This document shows positions 1 to 8,628 of a stretch of DNA of 64,000 nt, in pieces. Under the pieces are notes generated by a model. The model was not told the origin of the DNA. It saw only the letters and a program-made list of their open reading frames with translations, and did not search any database. The translations under genes were made by a program, and so were the position numbers. Numbering within the stretch: position 1 is the first letter of the stretch; each line of letters opens with the position of its first letter. The stretch comes from Sulfurospirillum sp. (lineage in GTDB: Bacteria; Campylobacterota; Campylobacteria; Campylobacterales; Arcobacteraceae): NCBI GenBank assembly GCA_030491005.1, contig JAKZMJ010000015.1, positions 432,019-496,018 on the forward strand. Direction: 5' to 3'.

Positions 1-1950
1 TGATATTTCACCTTTCCATACAGCCAAAGAACCACTCTCTTTTTGAAATACTGTAAAAATAGTATGTTGAAATTCATCATCAAATGAAGCATTTGGTTTT
101 AACATTAAAATGTCTTTCCCCCGTACATTTGTAATATTCCAAGTACCATTTATACTTCCATTAGATGATAATAACTTACCCTTTGTTTGTCCATTAGTAC
201 ATTTTTCAAAAAAATACTTAGTATTACCTACTCCAAAATCATTTTTATTTTTATTTGTTCCACAATGATTAGCTTGTGTGATTAAATCATCAAGTGTTGT
301 AAATGAAGTATATTCATGCGAACCATCATTATATAGTTTATATGAATGGGTATTTGTATTTATAAATTTATATGAATATGATACAGCATCACTTGGCATA
401 CTTACATCTAAATTTAAATCTTTCATATGAATTGTTTTATTTGATATATCATTTTTTGATACAAGGATTAATTTACCATTAACGTCAGATAAATATATTA
501 CATTGTTCTTATCAATAGTATAAGAAGATGTTGGAGTTTCTTCTTTCCATCCACTAGATGTTAAAATATAATACTGATAATTTATATTTTCTTTTTCCCA
601 AGATTTATTTTTAAATTCATATACATAATCCATGATTAATTTTTTTTCTTTAAAATCAAGTTTTGAATATTGATATTTATTATTATAGTTATAAAAATTA
701 AAAAGTGTTAACTTCTCACTTGGAGCAAGACCTTTACTAGCACCTAAAACTTTTTCTCTTTCTTTTTCTTCCTTCTTCTTTGTATTTTGTTTTTCCTTAT
801 AGGTATCAATTGCCGTTTTTATTTCTTTAAACTCAGAATTAGTTTTAATTAATTCATCTATTATTTTAAATAAATTTTTTGCAGATACTATAGGCACAGT
901 TGATTTTGCTAATTTAGTAGCTAAAGAACTTGCTCCTGAAACACCTAAAGATTTTAGTTTACTTTCTATTCCTAATTTTCTTATTTCATCTTTTGATGTT
1001 GTAAATATTTTAGAATCTTTTTCAATTGCTACTATACTTTCATCATTTTCAATTTTTTCCACTTCTTTTTCAATCAAAGTATTTATTTTATCTAATAAAT
1101 CGCTTGTATCCTCATTTGCTACTTTTTGCATATTATCAAAAATTAAAGCTATATTAGAAGAAAGGGTTTTAAAGTTTGATTTTTTATCTTCTGGTGCTAG
1201 TGCATTAATAGTATTATCTACTAAAGCACTGACCCCTAGTTTTTTACTATCTTCGTTTTCAGCTTTTAAACCTTCAATTTTTGTAGCTATTGTATCTAAA
1301 ACTTTTTCTAATTCTTCTTTATATGTAGTGCCGCTATTATTATTAGCATCTGCTAAGGCTTCAGATATTTTTTGAATTTGCAAGGCTACTTTATTTGCTT
1401 TTTTAGCATCAGTAGTACCTTTGTTTTCTATAAAGTCAATATTAGTATCTTCTATTCCTAATACTTTTTTTACAAGATTTTCTTTTGCTTTTATTAGTTT
1501 TTCAATTTCATCTTCACTTGCATTTGTTGTTAACTCTTTTGAAAGTATTTTTGAAACTAAAGTACTAATCGGTGTTATATTTATCTTTTTACTTGAATCT
1601 TTAGGTGATTCTAGGATACCTTTAAATTCTTTTCCTGTATCAATATCAATTCCACCAGTTGATAATAAAGGAGCAATATTATAGTTTTTATGATTTAAAT
1701 GTTCTGCTTTACTTATAACTAGTTTATAATCTTTAGTCTTACTTGTAGTTGATGGCTCATCTATATCACAAGTTGAATTTAGATTTAAATCTAAACAAAT
1801 CTTTGCACCAAATATATACCCATCAATTGGTGTGATATCATATTCTTTAGTAATAGATTTTGTACTACTACCTCCACTTCCACCACAAGCTACCAACAAA
1901 GCAACAAGTGATACAGACAAGACTGTGTTTTTTACAACATTTTTATACAT
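1..1950 (-). CDS. Large surface lipoprotein, 3' end beyond window
   Basis: An uninterrupted frame of 650 codons runs from an ATG at 1948-1950, preceded by an AAGGA ribosome binding site, off the left edge of the window, so the C-terminus is missing. Residues 1-21 form a lipoprotein signal peptide ending in the lipobox LVAC (lipid-attachment Cys22), followed by a Gly/Ser linker. Residues 42-66 read IDGYIFGAKICLDLNLN followed by a Cys-Asp-Ile-Asp-Glu segment, a pattern common near the N-terminus of large bacterial surface lipoproteins with a D/N-rich, possibly calcium-binding loop. The middle is Lys/Glu-rich and helical. Specific function is not recognised; an exported, outer-membrane-anchored adhesin or structural protein is an inference. 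The leader carries an octanucleotide repeat tract. Confidence 0.85.
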   Translation of the reverse strand, partial: MYKNVVKNTVLSVSLVALLVACGGSGGSSTKSITKEYDITPIDGYIFGAKICLDLNLNSTCDIDEPSTTSKTKDYKLVISKAEHLNHKNYNIAPLLSTGGIDIDTGKEFKGILESPKDSSKKINITPISTLVSKILSKELTTNASEDEIEKLIKAKENLVKKVLGIEDTNIDFIENKGTTDAKKANKVALQIQKISEALADANNNSGTTYKEELEKVLDTIATKIEGLKAENEDSKKLGVSALVDNTINALAPEDKKSNFKTLSSNIALIFDNMQKVANEDTSDLLDKINTLIEKEVEKIENDESIVAIEKDSKIFTTSKDEIRKLGIESKLKSLGVSGASSLATKLAKSTVPIVSAKNLFKIIDELIKTNSEFKEIKTAIDTYKEKQNTKKKEEKEREKVLGASKGLAPSEKLTLFNFYNYNNKYQYSKLDFKEKKLIMDYVYEFKNKSWEKENINYQYYILTSSGWKEETPTSSYTIDKNNVIYLSDVNGKLILVSKNDISNKTIHMKDLNLDVSMPSDAVSYSYKFINTNTHSYKLYNDGSHEYTSFTTLDDLITQANHCGTNKNKNDFGVGNTKYFFEKCTNGQTKGKLLSSNGSINGTWNITNVRGKDILMLKPNASFDDEFQHTIFTVFQKESGSLAVWKGEIS

Positions 1951-1960
1951 GAAAATCCTT

Positions 1961-2008
1961 TTTGATTATTTGATTATTTGATTATTTGATTATTTGATTA
2001 TTTGATTA
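1961..2008. repeat. Octanucleotide tandem repeat, (TTTGATTA)x6
   Basis: Six exact head-to-tail copies of TTTGATTA (TAATCAAA on the coding strand of the lipoprotein gene). The tract sits just upstream of the AAGGA site of the minus-strand lipoprotein gene, and its distal copy forms part of the TATAAT -10 box. It therefore lies across the transcription start and leader. Tracts of this kind can gain or lose units by slipped-strand mispairing. Confidence 0.95.
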
Positions 2009-2010
2009 TA
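2005..2010 (-). promoter_or_regulatory. -10 box for the lipoprotein gene
   Basis: Minus-strand TATAAT, 54 bases upstream of the lipoprotein ATG and overlapping the last unit of the 8-bp repeat. No clear -35 box is seen, as is usual in Campylobacterota. Transcription would start inside the repeat tract. Confidence 0.55.
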
Positions 2011-2126
2011 ACCAAATAACTATTAAACTTAAGTCATTTTAAAGCTAAGTTCTTTATTTATACTTGAAAAATAATTATGCCATCTATAAATAAAAAATAG
2101 CAAAATTCTTAGTATATACTTTATGA

Positions 2127-2132
2127 TATAAT
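2127..2132 (+). promoter_or_regulatory. -10 box for era
   Basis: TATAAT 21 bases before the era start codon, in an AT-rich context without a -35 consensus; the AAGG ribosome binding site lies at about 2144-2147. Confidence 0.5.
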
Positions 2133-2153
2133 ACAATAAAAACAAGGTAACAA

Positions 2154-3035
2154 ATGAACAAATGTGGATATGTATCAGTTGTAGGTCGACCAAATGCAGG
2201 GAAAAGCTCACTATTAAATTGGCTTGTTGGTGAAAAAATTGCGATGGTTTCACACAAAGCAAATGCTACAAGAAAAAGATTAAATATTATAGTTATGAAT
2301 GGTGATGATCAAATCATTTTTGTTGATACTCCTGGTTTACATGAGACTGAGAAGTTATTGAATAAATATATGTTAGAAGAAGCATTAAGGGCTATGGGTG
2401 ATTGTGATTTAATTCTTTTTTTAGCTCCAGTTACAGATAGAATTATTTATTATGAAGATTTTTTAATCAAAAATAAGAAAAATACAAAGCATATTTTATT
2501 ATTAACCAAAATTGACAATGTAAATAATGAACAAGTTTTAGAAAAAATGAAAGAATATGAACAATATAATACAAAGTACGAAGCAATTATACCTGTATCT
2601 ATTACAAAACAAACAAAACAAAGTGATATCTTAGATGTAGTTGTAAAGTATTTGCCTGTTCATCCTCATTTGTTTGATCCTGATATTTTAACTACTGAAC
2701 ATTTAAGAAGTATTTTTAAAGAACTAATTAGAGAATCTATTTTTGAGAATATTTCAGATGAGATTCCTTATGAAACTGATGTTTTGATTAATAAAGTTGA
2801 AGAAAAAGAAAATATAGATGTCATAAGAGCTACGATAATTGTACAAAAGAGTACTCAAAAAGGTATGATAATTGGGAAAAAAGCTACTGCAATAAAACGA
2901 ATAGGAAAAGATGCAAGACTTAAAATAGAAAAACTAACTGGTAAAAAATGTTATCTTGAATTATTTGTATCTATTAAAAAAGCTTGGACAAAAAACAAAC
3001 AAGGTCTTAAAGATCTTGGCTACGATATAGATTAA
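2154..3035 (+). CDS. era: GTPase Era
   Basis: Ribosome-assembly GTPase that binds 16S rRNA and the 30S subunit. Visible motifs: G1 GRPNAGKSS (residues 11-19), G3 DTPG (58-61), a G4 TKID at 118-121 in place of the more usual NKxD, and a C-terminal KH RNA-binding domain from about residue 205 with the motif IGKKATAIKRIGKDAR. The 293-aa length is normal for Era. ATG at 2154 is preceded by AAGG. It is the first gene of a plus-strand run with ovoA (14-base gap) and comEC (11-base gap). Confidence 0.96.
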   Translation: MNKCGYVSVVGRPNAGKSSLLNWLVGEKIAMVSHKANATRKRLNIIVMNGDDQIIFVDTPGLHETEKLLNKYMLEEALRAMGDCDLILFLAPVTDRIIYYEDFLIKNKKNTKHILLLTKIDNVNNEQVLEKMKEYEQYNTKYEAIIPVSITKQTKQSDILDVVVKYLPVHPHLFDPDILTTEHLRSIFKELIRESIFENISDEIPYETDVLINKVEEKENIDVIRATIIVQKSTQKGMIIGKKATAIKRIGKDARLKIEKLTGKKCYLELFVSIKKAWTKNKQGLKDLGYDID

Positions 3036-3049
3036 ATTTAAGGTTAAGA

Positions 3050-5149
3050 ATGAATCATATTATAAAATTAGTAAATTTAGAATTAGGAAGCATAGAAGAT
3101 AAAAGAGAAGAAATAAAAGAATACTTTTTACAAACATATACTTTATACGAAAAACTTTTTGATTTATTAGAAGATGAAAAATTTATTTATGAACAAGCAA
3201 ATAAATTCAGGCACCCATTGATTTTTTATTATGGACATACCTCTACATTTTTTATTAATAAATTATACAATGCAAATATCATAAACAAAAGAGTAAACGA
3301 ACACTATGAATCGATTTTTGCTATTGGTGTTGATGAAATGACTTGGGATGATTTAAATAAAAAAAATTATGCTTGGCCTTTGTTTGAAGAAATTAAAGCT
3401 TACAGAAATACAGTTAAACAAATAATTTTAGATTTGATTTCTAATATGCAATTTACCATGCCAATTAACTGGGAAAGTCCTATGTGGATTATATTAATGG
3501 GAATTGAACATGAAAATATACATATAGAAACATCTTCTGTATTATTAAGAGAACTTGATTTAAAATTTTTAAATAATAAAGAATTATTTCCTTATAATAA
3601 TGAGGGGTCAAACAATTATCCTGAAAATGAATTACTTGAAGTAAAAGGTGCTGATGTAATACTAGAAAAAGATAGAAACAATCCTGTATATTATTCTTGG
3701 GATAATGAATTTTCATTCCATAAGTCTTACATTAAAGATTTTAAAGCAAGTAAGTATTTAGTATCAAATGGTGAATTTTTAGAATTTATTGAATATGGTG
3801 GTTATTTAAAGCTTCATTATTTTTCTAAAGAAGGACTTAAGTGGTTAGACTTTACACAAGCTAAGATGCCAGTTTTCTGGAGCCTTGAAGATGGAAAATA
3901 CTATTTAAGAGAAATTAATAGAAAAATACCTTTAGCCTTAAATTACCCTGTTGATGTGAATTTTTATGAAGCTCAAGCATTTTGTAAGTATAAAAGTGAG
4001 CAATTAGGTTTAGAAGTAAGACTTCCAAGTGAAGATGAATACTATAGATTAAATGACTTCGTTAATGCTCAAAAATGTGAAGCAAATATAGGACTTAGGT
4101 ATTTTAATCAAAGCCCCATAGATAAATATAAAATGAAAGATTTTTATGATGTTATTGGCAATGTATGGCAATGGAGTATAACTCCTATGTATCCTTATGA
4201 TGACTTCTTAGCACATAAGGCTTATGATGACTTTACTAGTCCTACTTTTGATGATAAACACTCTTTAATGAAAGGTGCTTCATTTATTTCTTTAGGAAAT
4301 GAAACACTAAGAAGTGCTAGATATGCTTTTAGAAGACATTTTTATCAACATGCAGGATTTAGATATGTTAATTCAGACAATGAATATCGTACAAAATTAA
4401 ATAGTAATGTTTATGAAACAAATGAAATCATCTCTCAATACTGTGAGTTTCATTATGGAGAAGAACAATTTTCAATAAAAAACTTTCCAAAAAACTCAGT
4501 TGATATGTTGAAACCATATTTAAAAAACATACAAACAAAAAAAGCCCTTGATTTAGGTTGTTCAGTTGGAAGAAGTACTTTTGAATTAGCACATATATTT
4601 GATGATGTCTTAGGTATAGATTTTTCTGCTAATTTTATAAATGTAGGTATAAAATTGAAAAAATACAAATCACTTACATTTAAGATACCAACACAAGGTG
4701 ATTTATATGAACAAAAAACAGTATCTTTAGAAGATTTTAACTTAGATAACATAAAACATAAAGTAACTTTTATGCAAGGAGATGCTTGTAATTTAAAAGA
4801 TATTTATACTTCTTATGATTTGATTTTTTGCTCAAACTTAATAGATAGATTATATTATCCACAAAAGTTTTTAGATGATATTGCTCATCGTATAAATACA
4901 AATGGTTTGTTAGTTTTATTAAGTCCTTATACATGGCTTGAAGAATATACTCCAAAAGAAAACTGGCTTGGTGGATACTTAAAAGATAATAAAGAAATAC
5001 ATACTTTAGATACTTTAAAAAATACTTTGGAAGATTTTGAATTACTTGATACCATTGATGTACAATTTGTTATAAAAGAAACAAGTAGAAAGTACCAACA
5101 TAGCATATCTCAAATGAGTATTTGGAAAAAACAACCTAAACTAAAATAA
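3050..5149 (+). CDS. ovoA: OvoA-type 5-histidylcysteine sulfoxide synthase with methyltransferase domain
   Basis: Likely the first enzyme of ovothiol biosynthesis, a non-heme iron enzyme joining cysteine to C5 of histidine with oxygen to give the sulfoxide. Three parts are visible: an N-terminal DinB-like region with the iron-binding HX3HXE motif (HENIHIE, residues 154-160); a formylglycine-generating-enzyme/sulfatase-like region at about 200-440 containing GNVWQWS; and a C-terminal class I SAM-dependent methyltransferase whose motif I, LDLGCSVGRS, begins near residue 499. EgtB proteins of the ergothioneine pathway lack the methyltransferase, so the 699-aa fused form favours OvoA. No OvoB-type PLP lyase is seen beside it. 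Role in oxidative stress defence is inferred from the family. Confidence 0.85.
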   Translation: MNHIIKLVNLELGSIEDKREEIKEYFLQTYTLYEKLFDLLEDEKFIYEQANKFRHPLIFYYGHTSTFFINKLYNANIINKRVNEHYESIFAIGVDEMTWDDLNKKNYAWPLFEEIKAYRNTVKQIILDLISNMQFTMPINWESPMWIILMGIEHENIHIETSSVLLRELDLKFLNNKELFPYNNEGSNNYPENELLEVKGADVILEKDRNNPVYYSWDNEFSFHKSYIKDFKASKYLVSNGEFLEFIEYGGYLKLHYFSKEGLKWLDFTQAKMPVFWSLEDGKYYLREINRKIPLALNYPVDVNFYEAQAFCKYKSEQLGLEVRLPSEDEYYRLNDFVNAQKCEANIGLRYFNQSPIDKYKMKDFYDVIGNVWQWSITPMYPYDDFLAHKAYDDFTSPTFDDKHSLMKGASFISLGNETLRSARYAFRRHFYQHAGFRYVNSDNEYRTKLNSNVYETNEIISQYCEFHYGEEQFSIKNFPKNSVDMLKPYLKNIQTKKALDLGCSVGRSTFELAHIFDDVLGIDFSANFINVGIKLKKYKSLTFKIPTQGDLYEQKTVSLEDFNLDNIKHKVTFMQGDACNLKDIYTSYDLIFCSNLIDRLYYPQKFLDDIAHRINTNGLLVLLSPYTWLEEYTPKENWLGGYLKDNKEIHTLDTLKNTLEDFELLDTIDVQFVIKETSRKYQHSISQMSIWKKQPKLK

Positions 5150-5160
5150 GCTAAAATATA

Positions 5161-6399
5161 ATGAATGGTATAAAATTAATATCAACTAAAAAAGAACTTT
5201 TTCTTTTTTCATTGGTATTTTTTTGTATCTTCTTATTTAATATTTTTTATGAATATTCAAAATATTTGGATTTAAAAGATGAAGAACTCTATGTTAATAA
5301 ATTTCAAATTTATAATATCTATGAAAAAAAAGATTTTTATGTTTTAAAGCTTTCAAATGCTACTTTTACTTTTTATACATCTATTCTTAAAAATAAAGAT
5401 TTAGAACAACTTGATTTTATTAATATTGCTTTTCTTACTTCAAGAATTACTTTTATAGATTTTTTAAAAGGTTTTTATGCCAAATCTATTTATTATGATG
5501 TTTTAAATACAAGCCCAAACTTTAAGAAAAACTTATATAAACAAATCAACAATTCACATCAAATACCCTATATCAAAGAACTATTTAATGCACTTTTTTT
5601 AGCAATACCTATATCAAAAGACTTACGAACTATTGTTTCAAATTATGGAATATCACATCTAATAGCTATTTCAGGTTTTCATTTAGCAGTCATTGCTTTT
5701 ATTTTATATTGGATTATATATCTACCTTATTCTTATATACATAAAAAATTCATACCATATAGAAATATAAAGTTTGATATCATCGTACTTAGTATGATTA
5801 TTATGTTTTTTTATCTAATCTTAGTTTCCTTTGTACCCTCACTTTTAAGAGCATTTTTGATGCTTCTAGTTGCTACATTTTTTTTACGAAACAATATAAA
5901 AGTGCTGTCATTCCAAACTTTAGCTTTAACCTTAGTACTATTATTGGCTTTTTTCCCTAAGTTAGTTTTTTCTATTTCCTTATGGTTTTCTATTAGTGCA
6001 GTGTTTTATATCTTTTTATATATCAAATATTTTAAAAACTTATCTAAAGTAAGTTCTTTTTTGTTTTTTAATGTATGGATATTTTTAGTTTTTAATCCAA
6101 TAGTGCATTATTTCTTTCCAAGTACAAGTTATGAACAGCTATACTCACCCATTATTACATTAGGATTTGTAGTATTTTATCCTTTGGAATTGCTACTTCA
6201 TATTAGTAGCTATGCTAGTTTATTAGATACTTATATCATCAAGTTTTTAAATTATGATATAAATAGTTTCGATATTTTTACACCCTTGTGGTTTTTTATA
6301 AGTTATATCCTTATTTCTTTATATTCAGTTTTTAATAAATATGCTTTTTATTTATTAAATATATTATTATTTATATTTAATATTTACTTATATTTATAG
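5161..6399 (+). CDS. comEC: ComEC/Rec2-family DNA uptake channel
   Basis: Inner-membrane channel thought to carry single-stranded DNA into the cytoplasm during natural transformation. The 412-aa protein has many hydrophobic segments and the competence-family signature ISGFHLAVIAF near residue 170. It ends soon after the membrane core and shows no metallo-beta-lactamase-like domain, as in the short ComEC forms of Campylobacterota. It starts 11 bases after ovoA with no strong ribosome binding site, so translational coupling is possible. Together with comM (51331) it hints at natural competence. Confidence 0.88.
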   Translation: MNGIKLISTKKELFLFSLVFFCIFLFNIFYEYSKYLDLKDEELYVNKFQIYNIYEKKDFYVLKLSNATFTFYTSILKNKDLEQLDFINIAFLTSRITFIDFLKGFYAKSIYYDVLNTSPNFKKNLYKQINNSHQIPYIKELFNALFLAIPISKDLRTIVSNYGISHLIAISGFHLAVIAFILYWIIYLPYSYIHKKFIPYRNIKFDIIVLSMIIMFFYLILVSFVPSLLRAFLMLLVATFFLRNNIKVLSFQTLALTLVLLLAFFPKLVFSISLWFSISAVFYIFLYIKYFKNLSKVSSFLFFNVWIFLVFNPIVHYFFPSTSYEQLYSPIITLGFVVFYPLELLLHISSYASLLDTYIIKFLNYDINSFDIFTPLWFFISYILISLYSVFNKYAFYLLNILLFIFNIYLYL

Positions 6400-6443
6400 T
6401 AATTTATTTTAGGTGATTTAGCAAATATTACAGTTGAATACTT

Positions 6444-6472
6444 TTGACAAAACTATTAAATTAAATTATAAT
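6444..6472 (+). promoter_or_regulatory. Consensus-like promoter, TTGACA-N17-TATAAT
   Basis: TTGACA at 6444-6449 and TATAAT at 6467-6472 with a 17-base spacer. The AAGGAG at 6474-6479 follows almost at once, so a transcript starting at the usual distance would begin inside or after that Shine-Dalgarno. Either the promoter or the ribosome binding site may therefore be fortuitous. Confidence 0.45.
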
Positions 6473-6713
6473 TAAGGAGTAATATCAAATCTTATTTTTT
6501 AAATAAAAATATCATGGCAGTAAATTCACAAAACAATAATATAGATACTACAGTAAATGAACAACTTCAAACACTTGAAACAAATTCAGAAAAAAAAGGT
6601 TTCAAAAAAACAACTTACAACTCTAATGACTTCTGTTGCACTTTCAACATCTCTCATTTTAATTACACCAACAAATGCACAAAAGATTCAGCAAGTTACC
6701 ACTAGTGTGGTAG

Positions 6714-6778
6714 ACGGGGGTATTGACAATAGTCAAAAATTAAGCAGAATTAACCAAGAAATTAGTGATATCGAAAAT
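6714..6778 (+). repeat. 65-bp cassette, copy 1
   Basis: Bases 6714-6778 are identical to 7464-7528 and encode the same coiled-coil segment GGIDNSQKLSRINQEISDIE. Weaker similarity continues downstream in both genes, including a shared segment DKERDTIK. Confidence 0.93.
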
Positions 6779-6943
6779 CAAATTAGAATAATTGAAGAAA
6801 AAAATGAATTGCAAGACAAAGATTTTGATGAACTAAACAACCTTCAAAATCAAAGAGATGATTTAGACAAAGAAAGAGATACTATAAAAGATAAAAAGAC
6901 TCAAGAGTTAATTAAAACAATTGCTATAAAAATTGATAAAAAT

Positions 6944-6971
6944 AAGAATACTAAAATAAGAATACTAAAAT
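6944..6971 (+). repeat. 14-bp tandem duplication that breaks the frame
   Basis: AAGAATACTAAAAT occurs twice in direct tandem (6944-6957 and 6958-6971). Fourteen is not a multiple of three; removing one unit reconnects the upstream coiled-coil frame to a further 58 codons. Confidence 0.93.
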
Positions 6972-7148
6972 TAGAAATATTAAGCATATAAATGAAAATA
7001 TAGAATTAACAAAATTAGAAACTAAGCATATAAGTGAAAAGAGTGATACTAAAATTAGAAATATTAAGCATATAAATGAAAATAATAACAAAAATAATGT
7101 TATAAAAATTAAATTAGATGAAATAAGAATACTTCTTTCAAATAAATA

Positions 7149-7173
7149 AAAGTCTAAATATGGGCTTTTTTTG
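7149..7173 (+). terminator. Rho-independent terminator
   Basis: Stem AAAAGTC (7149-7155) pairs with GGCTTTT (7164-7170, one G-U pair) and runs into seven or more T residues, starting two bases after the stop of the decayed coiled-coil gene. Confidence 0.6.
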
Positions 7174-7231
7174 ATTTTATATTTTAAGTATGTTAAAATA
7201 ATATAGATTATATAAATATATTTTAAAAACT

Positions 7232-7651
7232 ATGGGAGAATCTCTAGGATATAATGAAATACAAGAAAATCAAACTTCTAAACAATCCCCTACTAATGAG
7301 GATATTTTAGATATATCTAAAAAAGCAATAATTGCACAAAAAATATCAAAAGAATCAAAACAAGTTGAAGAATACGATAAACAAAAAGCCGAAAATAATA
7401 TTGATGATTATATTGATAATACTTCAAGTTATTTAAACGATTCAAATAATATAAATATATATAACGGGGGTATTGACAATAGTCAAAAATTAAGCAGAAT
7501 TAACCAAGAAATTAGTGATATCGAAAATAAAATTTGACTCATTGAAGAAAAAAATGAATTATCGACTGATGATAAAAGAACTAGATACAAACTTAAAAAA
7601 CAAATTAGAATTTTAGACAAAGAAAGAGATACTATAAAAGGTAAACAATAA
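7232..7651 (+). pseudogene. Second coiled-coil gene, in-frame TGA
   Basis: ATG at 7232 opens a frame of 101 codons rich in Lys, Glu and Asn that ends at TGA 7535-7537. The same frame then continues without further stops to TAA at 7649-7651, including LIEEKNEL and ILDKERDTIKGK, which match the paralogue at 6484-7146. In the paralogue the position of the TGA is an Arg codon (AGA), so this looks like a nonsense mutation, not recoding. No signal peptide is seen, so it may be a partial duplicate. It ends two bases before the ORF6N gene. Function unknown. Confidence 0.7.
7464..7528 (+). repeat. 65-bp cassette, copy 2
   Basis: Identical to 6714-6778, 750 bp downstream in the same orientation. The direct repeat could support recombination that deletes or amplifies the intervening DNA. 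Confidence 0.93.
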
Positions 7652-7653
7652 TT

Positions 7654-8541
7654 ATGCAAGAAATAACAACTATAGGTAATATAGATATAAAATCAAAAAT
7701 CTATACGATAAGAGAACAGCAAGTAATGCTAGATAAAGATTTAGCAGAGCTTTATGGCGTTGAAACCAAAAGAATTAATGAAGCAGTAAAAAACAATATT
7801 GATAAATTTCCTGATGATTTTTATTTTGAATTAGCAGAAAATGAAGAAAATTCTTTAAGGTCGAATTTTTCGACCTTAAAAAATTCAATTAGAGGTAAAC
7901 ATAGAAAATATCCAATAAAAGCCTTTACCGAACAAGGTGTCTATATGTTAGCAACAATACTGAAAAGTAAGATTGCTTCACAAATTACAGTAACAATAAT
8001 AAGAACATTTGCGAATATGAGAAAACTCATAAATAGCAATAACTTCTATACTGAACAATTAAAAAATATAGAAAAAAGACAATTATCATACGAGATAAAA
8101 AGTGATGAAAATTTTGATAAAATATTCAAAGCACTAGAAAGTAATGAACCAATACAAGCACAAGGTATATTTTATAACGGGCAAATATTTGATGCTCATA
8201 ATTTTGTATCAGATTTAATAAGAAGTGCTAAAAAAAGTATTGTATTAATTGATAATTATGTAAACGATACAACTCTAACTTTATTTAGTAAAAATCAAAA
8301 AGTAGATATTACAATACATACTAATACAATTACAAAATCATTAAAGCTAGATTTAGAAAAATACAACAAGCAGTATAAAAAAATATCTATAAAAACAACT
8401 AAAGATTTTCATGATAGATTTTTGATTTTAGACAATAAAGAAGTCTATCATATAGGAGCTAGTTTAAAAGATTTAGGTAAAAAAGTTTTTGCTTTTAGTA
8501 AGATGAAAAACTTTAATCACTCTATCATCACTCTTAGTTAA
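7654..8541 (+). CDS. ORF6N-domain protein with PLD-like C-terminal domain
   Basis: Residues about 14-95 match the ORF6N DNA-binding domain typical of phage and mobile-element proteins: MLDKDLAELYGVETKRIN, then FPDDFYFEL and TEQGVYMLA. The C-terminal half (about 175-290) resembles a degenerate phospholipase D-like domain: KKSIVLIDNYV near 193 and HDRFLILD at 253-260, followed by HIGASLKDLGKK. Such two-part proteins occur in many mobile regions and are probably DNA-binding regulators or effectors; activity is not established. ATG 7654 follows the pseudogene stop by two bases with AAGG 10 bases upstream. The gene appears intact. Confidence 0.8.
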   Translation: MQEITTIGNIDIKSKIYTIREQQVMLDKDLAELYGVETKRINEAVKNNIDKFPDDFYFELAENEENSLRSNFSTLKNSIRGKHRKYPIKAFTEQGVYMLATILKSKIASQITVTIIRTFANMRKLINSNNFYTEQLKNIEKRQLSYEIKSDENFDKIFKALESNEPIQAQGIFYNGQIFDAHNFVSDLIRSAKKSIVLIDNYVNDTTLTLFSKNQKVDITIHTNTITKSLKLDLEKYNKQYKKISIKTTKDFHDRFLILDNKEVYHIGASLKDLGKKVFAFSKMKNFNHSIITLS

Positions 8542-8628
8542 TTAAGTTACAAGACATTCAAAAAAACTTATATATTTGAAAATAAAATATTTTTTCTTAT
8601 TGATTTTTATAGCTACTTATTGCATAAT

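Larger units (their letters stand above)
6484..7146 (+). pseudogene. Decayed exported coiled-coil protein, two frameshifts
   Basis: Three frame segments join into one protein. From ATC at 6484 (after AAGGAG at 6474-6479) or ATG at 6514 the first frame reads to the A-rich tracts at about 6589-6611. One extra A there shifts it to a frame encoding QLTTLMTSVALSTSLILI followed by TPTNA, which looks like a signal peptide. That frame continues as a Lys/Glu/Asp-rich coiled coil containing GGIDNSQKLSRINQEISDIE. A 14-bp tandem duplication at 6944-6971 then shifts frame again; deleting one copy restores reading to the TAA at 7144-7146. The tail holds three imperfect 14-residue repeats, two of them TKIRNIKHINEN. 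Function unknown. The A-tract shift could be phase variation, but the second lesion argues for a pseudogene. Confidence 0.75.

Noticed and set aside
1421..1684. Plus-strand frame of 87 codons inside the lipoprotein gene
   Set aside because: It lies antisense to a well-supported 650-codon frame and has no ribosome binding site; one of many shadow frames in AT-rich DNA.
7535..7537. In-frame TGA as evidence for UGA recoding
   Set aside because: The paralogue has AGA (Arg) at that position, while a TGA in a transposase (54842-54844) and all normal gene ends act as stops, so nonsense mutation is simpler.
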